Shown: positions 7,868-15,001, counted from the first letter of the stretch. The stretch: DNA of 16,118 bases from Deltaproteobacteria bacterium (GCA_015233515.1 JADFXS010000045.1:1-16118); one strand, 5' to 3'. Notes: a model not told the origin generated them from the sequence alone. Numbers and translations: made by a program.

Positions 7868-9445
7868 ATGAAAAACATGCGAATCAACGCAAGCCTCTTG
7901 ACCCTATTGTTGGTCTTGACCGTCTGGATGAGCTTATTCGTCGGGCAAGCGGTTGCCGCTGAAAAAGTGTTTGTTTTCACTCGCCCCCTGATTGGGACTC
8001 TTGATCCGGCGACATGCGGAGACGCCGAGGGCGCGCAGAACATGAGCCAGATGTATGACACTCTGGTTATATTGGACAAAACAGGCAACATTGCACCGGG
8101 TTTGGCTGAGTCATGGGATGTGTCTCCGGAGTATAAGACCTATACATTCCATTTAAGGAAAGGTATCAAATTTCACGATGGGACTCCTTTGACCGCGCAG
8201 GCGATTAAATTTTCCTTTGATAGAATGCTGCGCGTCAACCGAAGTGCCTATGGGAATTACTTGAAATACGGTCAGCCTGACGGCTGCCAAGTTATAGACG
8301 ACCATACTATCAAAGTGCAGCTTAAGGAGCCTTTTTCCATCTTTCTCATAGACCTGACTATGGGAGCTTATTATATTGTCAGTCCCGAATATATTAAAAG
8401 TCACGCCACGAAAGACGATCCGGATGCTTTAAAATGGATGACGGATCACGCTTGCGGGACAGGGCCTTTTAAGATGGTGGAACTCATCTCCGGCCAGCGC
8501 TTGGTGTTTGAAAAATACAAAGAATATTGGGGGCAGGGTTTTAAGATTAAACCGCCCGCAAAAATCGACAAACTGATATTCGAAGTGGTCAGGGACCCTT
8601 CAAACGCGCGCTTACTGCTGGAAAAAGGGGACGTAGATGCAACGGAAAAGCTTACAGTCGAGCAGTTTGATAAACTGAAATCGAGCCCCGATGTCAAAGT
8701 AGTTGATTTTCTCTTACCCAAAGCCGTCTACTTGACCATGGATGTCAGCAAACCGCCGTTTGATGACATAAATGTCCGCAGAGCAATTTCTCATGCCATT
8801 AACACCGAACAAATCATTGAATTTATCGAAAAGGGCCATGTGAAGAGGATGCACGGCTTGATTCCCGCCGGACTTATGGGACATAATCCGGATTTCCCGA
8901 TCTACAAGTTCGATCTCGAAAAAGCCAAGGAGTACATGGCCAAGTCCAAATATCCGAATGGCTTTACCACAGACTTTCTGCTCGCGGTCGAGCGCCGTCC
9001 CGAATTCGAGCAGGTATCCGAATATATTCAGGCCTATCTCAAAAAGATCGGTATTACGGTTAATATTCAAAAGGTTGCCTTCGATGTTCAATTGCCCAAG
9101 ATGGAAAAGGGCAATTATGGTATCTCGTTAATGAACTGGACTGCCAACATGCCTGACCCTGAAGACATCGTCGGCTGGCTCTACGACTCGTCCAGGTCTT
9201 CCGGCGGCTGGAACGGTGCGCATTGGGACAACAAAGAAGTGCAAGGGATGCTCAAAAAGGCCCGTGAGATCGGAAACCAGGAAGAAAGAAAAAAACTGTA
9301 TCAGGAAACAGACAAGATTGCCGTAGACCAGGCTATTTATGTTGATCTCTACCAACTTACCGAGCAGTTTGCGGTGCGTAAAAACGTTCAGGACTTCTAC
9401 TTCGATCCGCAGGCGAAAGTATATTTTTGGGAAGTGGATAAGTAA
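7868..9445 (+). CDS. ABC substrate-binding protein, family 5 (SBP_bac_5)
   Basis: This periplasmic receptor delivers substrate to the DppBC-like permeases. The 525-residue precursor has a Sec signal peptide: a basic start (MKNMRINASL), a hydrophobic core and AVA at 28-30 before AEK, giving cleavage near residue 30 or 31. No lipobox Cys is seen, so it should be soluble. Family-5 landmarks are LDPATCGDAEGAQNMSQMYDTL, APGLAESWDVSPEYKTYTFHLRKG reading as two adjacent family blocks, IKFHDGTPLTAQAIKFSFDRM, the GTGPFKMVE block, a DDINVRRAISHAIN block and a C-terminal region rich in aromatics. GGGAGA at 7857-7862 precedes the ATG by five bases. Unlike the dead binding protein at 3378 it uses Sec, not Tat. 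The ligand is unknown; family members bind peptides, opines, nickel complexes, glutathione and sugars. Confidence 0.93.
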   Translation: MKNMRINASLLTLLLVLTVWMSLFVGQAVAAEKVFVFTRPLIGTLDPATCGDAEGAQNMSQMYDTLVILDKTGNIAPGLAESWDVSPEYKTYTFHLRKGIKFHDGTPLTAQAIKFSFDRMLRVNRSAYGNYLKYGQPDGCQVIDDHTIKVQLKEPFSIFLIDLTMGAYYIVSPEYIKSHATKDDPDALKWMTDHACGTGPFKMVELISGQRLVFEKYKEYWGQGFKIKPPAKIDKLIFEVVRDPSNARLLLEKGDVDATEKLTVEQFDKLKSSPDVKVVDFLLPKAVYLTMDVSKPPFDDINVRRAISHAINTEQIIEFIEKGHVKRMHGLIPAGLMGHNPDFPIYKFDLEKAKEYMAKSKYPNGFTTDFLLAVERRPEFEQVSEYIQAYLKKIGITVNIQKVAFDVQLPKMEKGNYGISLMNWTANMPDPEDIVGWLYDSSRSSGGWNGAHWDNKEVQGMLKKAREIGNQEERKKLYQETDKIAVDQAIYVDLYQLTEQFAVRKNVQDFYFDPQAKVYFWEVDK

Positions 9446-9479
9446 ATTTGTTATTTTAAACAAACCATCATGTGGTGCC

Positions 9480-9515
9480 AATATGGAGCCGAAAGTCTTT
9501 CGGCTCCATATTTTT
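9480..9515 (+). terminator. Rho-independent terminator after the ABC operon
   Basis: ATATGGAGCCGAAAG at 9481-9495 is perfectly complementary to CTTTCGGCTCCATAT at 9497-9511, and a T-tract continues to 9515. In practice the tip opens into a small loop. It lies 35 bases after the binding-protein stop. The sequence is nearly symmetrical, but the clear T-run is on the plus strand, so it mainly ends the importer transcript; the converging dehydrogenase gene stops about 100 bases further on. Confidence 0.9.
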
Positions 9516-9610
9516 CCAAAACCTGCCAAAGGGAATTGATGAAACGGCCATCGAACTTACTGATCTTTTAGTTTGTCCAAGTCGACCGGAAAATTAATTT
9601 CTCCAACCGT

Positions 9611-10636
9611 TCAAACCCGTTGTGTCGAAGTAGCAGTCATTCTCAACCGGCCCGTTTCCAAGACCTCTCCATTGACGATATGAGCAGGCAATTCACCTTT
9701 GAAAACCTTGATAACCGCCTGAGCAGATCTAGTCCGAGCTTCGGACAAGGCGTCCTCCGAGTAGAAAGCGGCATGCGGGGTGACCAAAACATTATCCAAG
9801 GACAGCAATGGGCTGTCAAAATCCGGAGGTTCTTTTTCCAAAACATCCAGGGCGGCTCCCCGAATAAGGCCGCTCTTCAATGCTTCATAGAGAGCCTTTT
9901 CATCGACCACTCCCCCACGACACGTGTTGATGATAAAGGCTGATCGTTTTATGCGTGACAGTTCTTCCGCACCGATGGATTTTCGCGTACCCTTCGCAAG
10001 GGGCACGTGGATTGAAAGATAATCCGCCGCGGCAAAGGTCTCTTCCCTCGAGGCTGACTGCACTCCCTGAGCCTCAAAAACCTCATCAGGGATGAATGGA
10101 TCGTAGGCCACCACTCTCATCCCGAAACTCATGGCTCTTGCGGTCACCGCTTGAGAGACCCGACCAAAGCCAATCAGGCCCAAGACTGAACCTCTGATAC
10201 GTTCGCGCGGGCCGGCGGATTTATAATCCCAGATCCCGTTGCGAATCATGCGATCATACTGGAAGAGACCTCTGGCGCAAGAGAGGATCATGGCCATGGC
10301 ATGATCGGCGACTTCTTCAAAACAGTAGTCCGGGCAATTCACTATCAGGATGCCTTCTTCGGTGGCAGTTTCCAAATCAACGTTATCGAAGCCGGCGCCG
10401 CTCATCGAAATGATTTTACATCGTTGAAGAGACCTGATCACCTTCCGTGACAGAGGCGCGTATCCAAGGATGATGGCATCCGCATGCTCGGACAATCGAA
10501 GGACTTCGTCTTCATGCCTGCACTGCGCGGCTGTGAAATTGATGCCGAGTGGAGAAAAGATGCCATGCTCGATACTCAAGTCCGGCCATTCGTAATCAGT
10601 CAAAACGACATGGAATTGGGATTCATGACTCATCAT
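9611..10636 (-). CDS. D-2-hydroxyacid dehydrogenase, CtBP/phosphoglycerate dehydrogenase-like
   Basis: This is a predicted cytosolic NAD(P)-dependent dehydrogenase that interconverts a 2-oxo acid and a D-2-hydroxy acid. In the 341-residue product, residues 1-105 and about 300-341 form the substrate domain and the middle forms the Rossmann domain. The nucleotide loop reads GLIGFGRVS (153-161), where the usual last Gly is Ser. The catalytic triad is present: Arg240 in NTCRGGVVDE, Glu269 in DVLEKEPP and His288 in TPHAAFYS. The PDYCFEEVADHA block places it near C-terminal-binding-protein-like dehydrogenases rather than SerA, and no ACT domain follows. GGAGAAA lies upstream of the ATG pair. It is divergent from the AcnX genes and converges on the importer. 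In this setting it might reduce or oxidise an imidazole- or proline-derived keto acid, but the substrate cannot be read from the sequence. Confidence 0.88.
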   Translation of the reverse strand: MMSHESQFHVVLTDYEWPDLSIEHGIFSPLGINFTAAQCRHEDEVLRLSEHADAIILGYAPLSRKVIRSLQRCKIISMSGAGFDNVDLETATEEGILIVNCPDYCFEEVADHAMAMILSCARGLFQYDRMIRNGIWDYKSAGPRERIRGSVLGLIGFGRVSQAVTARAMSFGMRVVAYDPFIPDEVFEAQGVQSASREETFAAADYLSIHVPLAKGTRKSIGAEELSRIKRSAFIINTCRGGVVDEKALYEALKSGLIRGAALDVLEKEPPDFDSPLLSLDNVLVTPHAAFYSEDALSEARTRSAQAVIKVFKGELPAHIVNGEVLETGRLRMTATSTQRV

Positions 10637-10752
10637 CGGGTGTTTCTCCTCGTCCTGGTTTTATCCACGAAGCGGACGAAATCTTGACGGGAGCAGTAAG
10701 ACAATGCAACTCCCACGAAATCGACCACCGTTCGGTCCAAGGCTGATCTACA

Positions 10753-10826
10753 TTATCATATATCAAAATAATGCAATTAATAAAGTTTTTTATTGATCAT
10801 AAAAACTTATTGTGATATATGACTAA
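10753..10826. promoter_or_regulatory. Two operator-like inverted repeats upstream of the dehydrogenase
   Basis: TCATATATCA at 10756-10765 and its exact reverse complement TGATATATGA at 10813-10822 are 47 bases apart. Each is itself an imperfect palindrome around ATATAT. The second site reads TTGTGATATATGACTA (10810-10825), which fits the T.GT...AC.A symmetry of FadR/FCD-type GntR operators. An 11-base match (ATATATCACAA in the reverse orientation) occurs upstream of the GntR gene at 14180-14190. Binding by that regulator is inference. Confidence 0.4.
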
Positions 10827-10872
10827 TATTACGTTGGCGGCTAGTACTTGCTTGCATAAATCAGAGCAACGT

Positions 10873-11120
10873 TTATGGAGCTTTTGGAGGCCAACCCTCC
10901 AGAGGCGAGTCAAAATCGGTCCAACATGCAGGCGAACTGTCCCCGCGGCATTCCGCGGGACAGCGAGCGAAATTAAAACGCTCCGCCTCCTTCGCCAAAG
11001 AATGAACCGGTCTCGAAGAGACATCCTTCGCTCGGTCTTGGTGTTTCTTGTCCAAGCCTGGAGCGTTTCTTTTTCTTCTTTACGGAGTTCTATCGTTGTT
11101 GGTTTCATAGTGGAGACCAT
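10873..11120 (-). pseudogene. Decayed N-terminal fragment of an IS630-type transposase
   Basis: Read on the minus strand from 11120, the sequence gives MKPTTIELRKEEKETLQAW, TKTERRMSLRDRFIL and, after frame changes, a W...F...PLEGWPPKAP segment ending at TAA 10873-10875. This resembles the helix-turn-helix N-terminus of IS630/Tc1-like transposases (LxxEERxxLExW, Q/RRLxLRARIIL, W..RF...GLEGL..AP). The DDE catalytic domain is missing, and no terminal inverted repeats or target duplication were recognised. It occupies the divergent region between the dehydrogenase and AcnX genes. I see no gene in the remaining bases 10637-10872 and 11121-11363. Confidence 0.5.
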
Positions 11121-11308
11121 GAAAAATCATGACGCTGATTCATGTACGCTAGTAATAGCGAGTCAACTAATTTTTTTATGGAAAAGGAATAAATAGCGTT
11201 CAATGTCGGAATTAGAAGGCGCATGGTCATAGTTGAGGTCCTCGCCGGCAACCGGCTCAGGCAGTACTGGGCCGCCGGACAGCGACGCACGCAGTGTCTC
11301 GAAACAGA

Positions 11309-11336
11309 TTGGTCACGGAACCATTAACATTAGATA
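11309..11336 (+). promoter_or_regulatory. Possible sigma-70-like promoter for the AcnX genes
   Basis: TTGGTC at 11309-11314 and TAGATA at 11331-11336 are separated by 16 bases and end 27 bases before the AcnX ATG. Both boxes are only partial matches to consensus, so this is a candidate chosen by position. Confidence 0.3.
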
Positions 11337-11363
11337 AGGCTAATTTTCACACGGAGGGAACAA

Positions 11364-12593
11364 ATGTATTTAACCCAATTTGAAAAAAAGATGTTAGCTG
11401 GAGAATTTGGAGTGGGTGACCAGGAAGCGATGAAGCTTTTAGTCGCCATTGGCGACGCCCTGGGAGCCGAGCGCATGGTGGAAATCAGCCGCGCGCATGT
11501 ATCATTTACGCATTTTCCTTCTGATAAATGGTACACATCCAAAATGCTTGCCGATGGAGCCAGGTGCCGTATCAGCCCGACAAATAATCCATTGTATGAT
11601 GTTGATTATCTGGAGAAATCAGGATTCGGGGATCCTGTCGGACATAAAGAACACCTAAGAAGCGTCAAGGATACATTTCAGAAACTTGGCATTACGCTCA
11701 CCTACAGCTGCACCCCTGAAATTCAGCAAAACGTACCACGGTTCGGGGAACATGTTGCCTTTGCCGAATCGAGTGCAACGCCATACGTCAATGCTGTCTG
11801 TGGGGCCAGGAGCAATCGGGAATCGGCCAAAAGTGCGTTTGCCGCCGCCGTTACAGGTCGGACACCGCTTTACGGATTCCATTTGGATGAAAACCGATAC
11901 GGCGACACACTTATCAATGTGGAAACAGCCATTACCGACGATTTTGATTACCACTTGCTAGGATATGTTGCTTCCCAAAAAATGGGATTCGGCGTTCCGG
12001 TCTTCACAGGAATGCCAAAAAATCCAACCCAGGAAGAGTTGGTTAGCTTTGGAGCGCAACTGGCCACGGGAGGGTCCGTCGGCATGTATCATATTGTGGG
12101 AGTAACCCCGGAAGCACCTGATATAGAAACTGCTTTTCATGGCAATACGCCCCATCGAACGATAACTATAACCTCTAAAGACCTCAATGATGTGCAAAAA
12201 AAACTGTCCAAGGGTGGCGATAAAATCGATTTTGTGATGTTTGGATGTCCTCACTACTCCATTACGCAAATAGTCGAAATCGCACGTGATCTTAATGGCA
12301 GGCAGATTCACGGGGATATCGATTTCTGGATACTTGCCTCCGCGGCCACCCGCCGGCTGGCCGGCGACATGGGGCTTTTGGATATCATCGAAAAGGCGGG
12401 GGGACATATCATGGAAAATACATGCGCCGATGATTCTTGTTGGTGGAAAATATACGGCGGCAAGGTCGGTGTGACCGATAGTGTGAAGGCTGCATATTAC
12501 ACGCCTCGAATGGGTGTGGATTTCCATCTAAGAAGGCGCAGCGAGTGTGTTGAAATCGCGATAAAAGGAGGATTCGTAAATGAGAACCAATGA
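11364..12593 (+). CDS. Aconitase X large (catalytic) subunit, DUF521/AcnX
   Basis: AcnX enzymes are Fe-S hydro-lyases. Characterised members are archaeal phosphomevalonate dehydratase and bacterial cis-3-hydroxy-L-proline dehydratase. This 409-residue protein has the family blocks TYSCTPEIQQNVPRFGEH (113-130), FAESSATPYVNAVCGARSNRES (read as FAESSATPYVN followed by CGARSNRES), TGRTPLYGFHLDENR (164-178), FGCPHYSI (293-300) and ENTCADDSC (351-359). Cys116, Cys295 and Cys354 sit where AcnX cluster ligands are expected. GGAGGG precedes the ATG by a few bases. The small (swivel) subunit follows with a 14-base overlap, the split arrangement common in archaea and many anaerobes, as opposed to fused bacterial forms. 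Neighbouring genes do not include the pyrroline reductase or proline racemase usually found with hydroxyproline dehydratases, so the substrate is open. Confidence 0.92.
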   Translation: MYLTQFEKKMLAGEFGVGDQEAMKLLVAIGDALGAERMVEISRAHVSFTHFPSDKWYTSKMLADGARCRISPTNNPLYDVDYLEKSGFGDPVGHKEHLRSVKDTFQKLGITLTYSCTPEIQQNVPRFGEHVAFAESSATPYVNAVCGARSNRESAKSAFAAAVTGRTPLYGFHLDENRYGDTLINVETAITDDFDYHLLGYVASQKMGFGVPVFTGMPKNPTQEELVSFGAQLATGGSVGMYHIVGVTPEAPDIETAFHGNTPHRTITITSKDLNDVQKKLSKGGDKIDFVMFGCPHYSITQIVEIARDLNGRQIHGDIDFWILASAATRRLAGDMGLLDIIEKAGGHIMENTCADDSCWWKIYGGKVGVTDSVKAAYYTPRMGVDFHLRRRSECVEIAIKGGFVNENQ

Positions 12594-12999
12594 ACATGTA
12601 TTTACTTGTCATAGGATATCCGGGGATGATGTTGTCGAAGGGAAAGCGCTGATCAGCCCGGAAGCGATCTGTTTTTATATGGTTGAAGCTGAAACCGGGG
12701 TTATCAGCGAAAAGGGACACGCGCTGGAAGGGCAAAGTCTTAAGGACAGAATAGTGATAATGCCAAACGGAAAAGGCAGTTCGGTCGTTCAGGATGAAGG
12801 TTTTTTTGCCATGAAAAAAAATAATAGTGGCCCAAAGGCGATAATTGTAAAAGCACCGGATACGGTCCTTGTCGCGGGAACGATTGTGATGGGCTATCCT
12901 TTAATCGATCGTGTAGAATCAGATTTTTATGAACTTATCGAAAACGGCGACATTGTCCGTGTGGATTGTAATAAGGAAATAGTTGTGATTCATAAATAA
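12580..12999 (+). CDS. Aconitase X small (swivel) subunit, DUF126
   Basis: This 139-residue protein is the swivelling domain that completes the AcnX active site with the large subunit. Typical features are GDDVVEGKALISPEAI near the start, the GKGSS substrate-binding serine loop at 64-68 (within MPNGKGSSVV) and a central IIVKAPDTVLVAGTIVMGYPLID run split between two beta strands. The ATG at 12580 is preceded by AAAGGAGG, a near-perfect ribosome-binding site inside the end of the large-subunit gene, which implies translational coupling. The stop at 12997-12999 is 11 bases before the GTG of the MeTr relic, so the relic was probably once the next gene of this operon. Confidence 0.92.
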   Translation: MRTNEHVFTCHRISGDDVVEGKALISPEAICFYMVEAETGVISEKGHALEGQSLKDRIVIMPNGKGSSVVQDEGFFAMKKNNSGPKAIIVKAPDTVLVAGTIVMGYPLIDRVESDFYELIENGDIVRVDCNKEIVVIHK

Positions 13000-13010
13000 G
13001 GAGCTGCCTG

Positions 13011-13126
13011 GTGATTATAGTGGGTGAATTGATCAACGCCTCCAACAAGATTGTAAACGAGGCCATTGAATAAGAGGACCAGGCGGCCATTGAGAAGTTG
13101 GGTAGGGAATAGGCTGAGGCTGGAGC
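13011..13126 (+). pseudogene. 5' relic of a pterin-binding methyl-H4folate:corrinoid methyltransferase (MeTr type)
   Basis: From GTG 13011, with GGAG at 13000-13003 at good spacing, the frame reads VIIVGELINASNKIVNEAIE, then TAA (13071), EDQAAIEKLGRE, then TAG (13110), then AEAGA. This matches the first 35-40 residues of pterin-binding methyltransferases (AcsE/MtgA/MtrH-like): I.VGE.IN.S...V..AI...D...I..LA..QAEAGA. Those enzymes transfer the methyl group between corrinoid protein and tetrahydrofolate, the partner step to the MttB/MttC pair at the left of this window. The TAG falls where Gln is usual, one transition from CAG. The TAA cannot be read as pyrrolysine, so it is a true relic. After AEAGA the same frame continues straight into imidazolonepropionase sequence; the junction lies at about 13113-13135. 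Confidence 0.72.
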
Positions 13127-13452
13127 CTATTTACGGAAGGCTGAAGTCCCTCTGGCAGTTTTCACGGACCGCAATCCCGGCTCCAGCCCCAGCACCTCGC
13201 GGCTGTTGATGATGGACATGGCCTAGGCGCAGTTTGGTCCGACACCGGCCGAATCCCTGGCCGGCCTGGCCATTAATGTGGTCCGAGTATTGGGAATGGA
13301 AGACATCAAGGGGAGTGAAAATCGGCAAATACGCCGATATGGTGCTTTGGAATATCACGGGGCCCACGGGACCGGCCTACCGGACGGGTGGCAATACCTG
13401 TCAGGCCGCAATCGAAAAAGGCGAAATCGTAATCGGGAAAAATTCAGAATAG
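13127..13452 (+). pseudogene. hutI: 3' relic of imidazolonepropionase
   Basis: Imidazolonepropionase opens 4-imidazolone-5-propionate to N-formimino-glutamate, directly after urocanase. In the same frame as the MeTr relic the sequence reads [31 protein letters not shown], a TAG at 13224, then AQFGPTPAESLAGLAINVVRVLGMED. These match the HutI block with TD.NPGSSP and the following NMAC..FGLTPEEAL helix. A +1 shift near 13310-13320 moves the match to the next frame (VKIGKYADMVLWNI, PAYRTGGNTCQAAIEKGEIV), ending at TAG 13450. The C-terminal third is therefore present, with one stop and one frameshift, and the N-terminal metal-binding part is absent. An intact hutI elsewhere in the genome would be needed for histidine use through this route. 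Confidence 0.8.
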
Positions 13453-13457
13453 AATTT

Positions 13458-13480
13458 GTGAAATCATATTTATATTTCAC
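13458..13480. repeat. Small inverted repeat between the hutI relic and the regulator gene
   Basis: GTGAAAT at 13458-13464 pairs with ATTTCAC at 13474-13480 around a 9-base AT-rich loop. It lies between convergent sequences, just past the GntR gene stop. It lacks a T-tract and GC-rich stem, so at best it is a weak terminator. Confidence 0.25.
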
Positions 13481-13487
13481 TATCTGC

Positions 13488-14123
13488 TTATGAGATAATC
13501 TCTCTTAACTGACTAACAAATTTTTCAATATGCTCTTGAATGGCATCTTGGGCAAGGCTGAAATCACGACTCTCGATACCATTCATGACTCTCCTAAGGC
13601 TATCAAAATGCGAGAACATATTTTTTTTGTTAAATCCTGCATTATACCAATATCTTGACATTAGAGTACGCATGCGATCCACACAACGGGTTAGCTCTTT
13701 ATTGTGGGCCGCCTCATAAACTGTTTGGTGAAATCTGGTATCCAGTTCAGTCTGAACTTCCAAATCTCTATTGTTTTCCTCTGCTTCTCCAAATCCATCG
13801 ATAATCTGTCTCAAAGTATGCAAATGCGATTCATTTCGTTTTTCAATGGCCAACTTTACCGCAAACTCTTCAAGTTCTTTTCGCATCTCCACAATTTCGC
13901 GGAGATCGGAAAGCTCTAGTGGTGCTACAATGGTACCCATTCGGGGGACAATCTTGATCAAGCCATCATTATGTAGTCTTAAAAGAATATCCCGTAGAGG
14001 AGTGCGACTGATCTGAAAACGCTTCATCAAAAAACGCTCGTCCAATTTTGTATTCGGTTTTAGCTCGTTAGCTAGGATCGCGTTCTTAATCTCGGTATAT
14101 ATATGTTCTTTATCTACTGCCAT
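13488..14123 (-). CDS. GntR-family transcriptional regulator, FCD subfamily
   Basis: This 211-residue regulator has an N-terminal winged helix-turn-helix (about 5-70) with the GntR signature SRTPLRDILLRLHNDGLIKIVPRMG, read as helix 39-54 followed by the wing. The C-terminal helical FCD effector domain has the metal/effector-binding pattern: Asp128 and His132 in LDTRFH, His172 in SHFDS and His198 in IQEHIEKF. FCD regulators usually repress catabolic genes and respond to small carboxylic acids or amino-acid derivatives. It is encoded opposite to the AcnX operon and divergent from the MFS transporter. Sequence similar to the 10810-10820 site occurs upstream of its start, which suggests autoregulation together with control of the dehydrogenase/AcnX region. 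No usual additional domain is missing. Confidence 0.92.
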   Translation of the reverse strand: MAVDKEHIYTEIKNAILANELKPNTKLDERFLMKRFQISRTPLRDILLRLHNDGLIKIVPRMGTIVAPLELSDLREIVEMRKELEEFAVKLAIEKRNESHLHTLRQIIDGFGEAEENNRDLEVQTELDTRFHQTVYEAAHNKELTRCVDRMRTLMSRYWYNAGFNKKNMFSHFDSLRRVMNGIESRDFSLAQDAIQEHIEKFVSQLREIIS

Positions 14124-14179
14124 GAAGGGAATGCCTTGAATTTAGTGTCAAAAAATAGTTGCTCAATCTAACACCCTCA

Positions 14180-14190
14180 ATATATCACAA
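14180..14190. promoter_or_regulatory. Half-site matching the 10810-10820 operator-like motif
   Basis: ATATATCACAA lies 57 bases upstream of the GntR start and equals the reverse complement of TTGTGATATAT at 10810-10820. The left half of a palindrome is poor here, so it would be a half-site. The AT-rich composition makes chance occurrence possible. Confidence 0.3.
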
Positions 14191-14634
14191 ATGTAGTTAA
14201 TTGTCGATCATTATTCCATGTAGGGCAATTTCTTTCGACCCAACTCGTATCAAATGGAAATTACAGGGATAATTTTATAAGTACACGCGCCGGAAGGCAG
14301 GTGGACTTTCCGAGCCCGAGAATTTCAAGGAGGCCCCTCCGGGCCGCCGAGGGAGGCGTTACTTTCCGCCACTTCAAGAAGGGACACCGGCAGGTTGAAC
14401 ATGCCAGCGAGCGCATTCCCCTACAAAATGCATTCTTTTTGTGGATCAACCATGGCTTTTTAATGTGGATAGACGTTAATTAACGTATTTAGCGCGCATT
14501 GGCCCCACTATGAATAAAATCGTTATCAACAATTGATTCATCTGCCTCCAGTGCAAAAAAGCGGCTTTTGAAATAAGTCCACATCGAAAAATTCATTCCT
14601 AAAAAACTAGAAAGAAAGGAAAAAGTCACTATTT
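14191..14634. other. Gene-free stretch with a short GC-rich block
   Basis: No gene is supported here. A GC-rich block at about 14285-14420 stands out from AT-rich flanks and reads, in one frame, RISRRPLRAAEGGVTFRHFK. This vaguely recalls the ...VTFR... region of IS91-type transposases, but the match is too short to claim. The AT-rich remainder (14430-14634) shows nothing recognisable until the Ig-like relic begins. Confidence 0.4.
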
Positions 14635-14978
14635 TCCACCAATCCGGCCGATCAAGTCACCAGCATAGCCGAAAACGCCACCGCCAGCGCGACTTTTAGC
14701 GAGGAGATGGATTCCACCACCCTGAGCGCGGCCACTTTTTACCTGAACGATGTCAGCGGCGACGTGTCCTACAATAGCTCCACCAAGACCGCCATCTTCG
14801 CGCCTTTGGCGAGCCTGGCCTACAACACCACATACACCGCCACATAACCACCGACGTTACGGATGCCAGCGGAAACAACTTGGCCGCCGCTTATACCTGG
14901 TCCTTCATCCTCGGGACTAATCCGACGATTTTTTTATCCTTGGCTTTTTCGCCTTTTTCTCCAAAGAAATTTTTCTAA
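14635..14978 (+). pseudogene. Relic of an SbsA-type Ig-like (Big_5) domain from a surface protein
   Basis: The frame from 14635 reads STNPADQVTSIAENATASAT, FSEEMDSTTLSAATFYLN, VSGDVSYNSSTKTAIFAPL and LAYNTTYTAT before a TAA at 14845. One base back, the match continues as ITTDVTDASGNNLAAAYTWSF to a TAA at 14976-14978. This is one near-complete Ig-like Big_5 domain (P..G.......I.ATFSE.MD..T, ...Y......A.F.P...LA..T.YT.TI...V.D..GN.LA..Y.WSF), a repeat module of large secreted or cell-surface proteins. A single-base deletion near 14844 broke the frame. No start codon, ribosome-binding site or neighbouring domains are seen, so it is a stranded fragment. Its GC-rich third positions differ from the surrounding AT-rich DNA. 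Confidence 0.75.
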
Positions 14979-14995
14979 ACAACGTCGTTTGGACG

Positions 14996-15001
14996 TATAA
15001 T
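14996..15001 (+). promoter_or_regulatory. Candidate -10 box (TATAAT)
   Basis: A perfect TATAAT lies 35 bases before ATG 15037 and about 190 bases before the transporter start. No good -35 box is seen at 16-18 bases upstream, only a T-rich segment. It could drive the short ORF and the MHS transporter. Confidence 0.35.

Noticed and set aside
11207..11300. GC-rich segment upstream of AcnX considered as a gene fragment
   Set aside because: None of the frames gave a recognisable protein family, and the open stretches are short.
13071..13226. In-frame TAG codons in the MeTr/hutI relic read as pyrrolysine
   Set aside because: A TAA at 13071 and a frameshift near 13315 also interrupt the frame, the TAGs do not fall at a known pyrrolysine position, and neither family is known to use pyrrolysine.
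14285..14450. GC-rich block with a VTFRHFK stretch considered as an IS91-family transposase relic
   Set aside because: The similarity is one short motif in one frame, with no catalytic tyrosines or flanking match.
14301..14483. 60-codon plus-strand ORF in the region after the GntR gene
   Set aside because: It has no ribosome-binding site and no family resemblance, and it runs across a composition boundary from GC-rich to AT-rich DNA.
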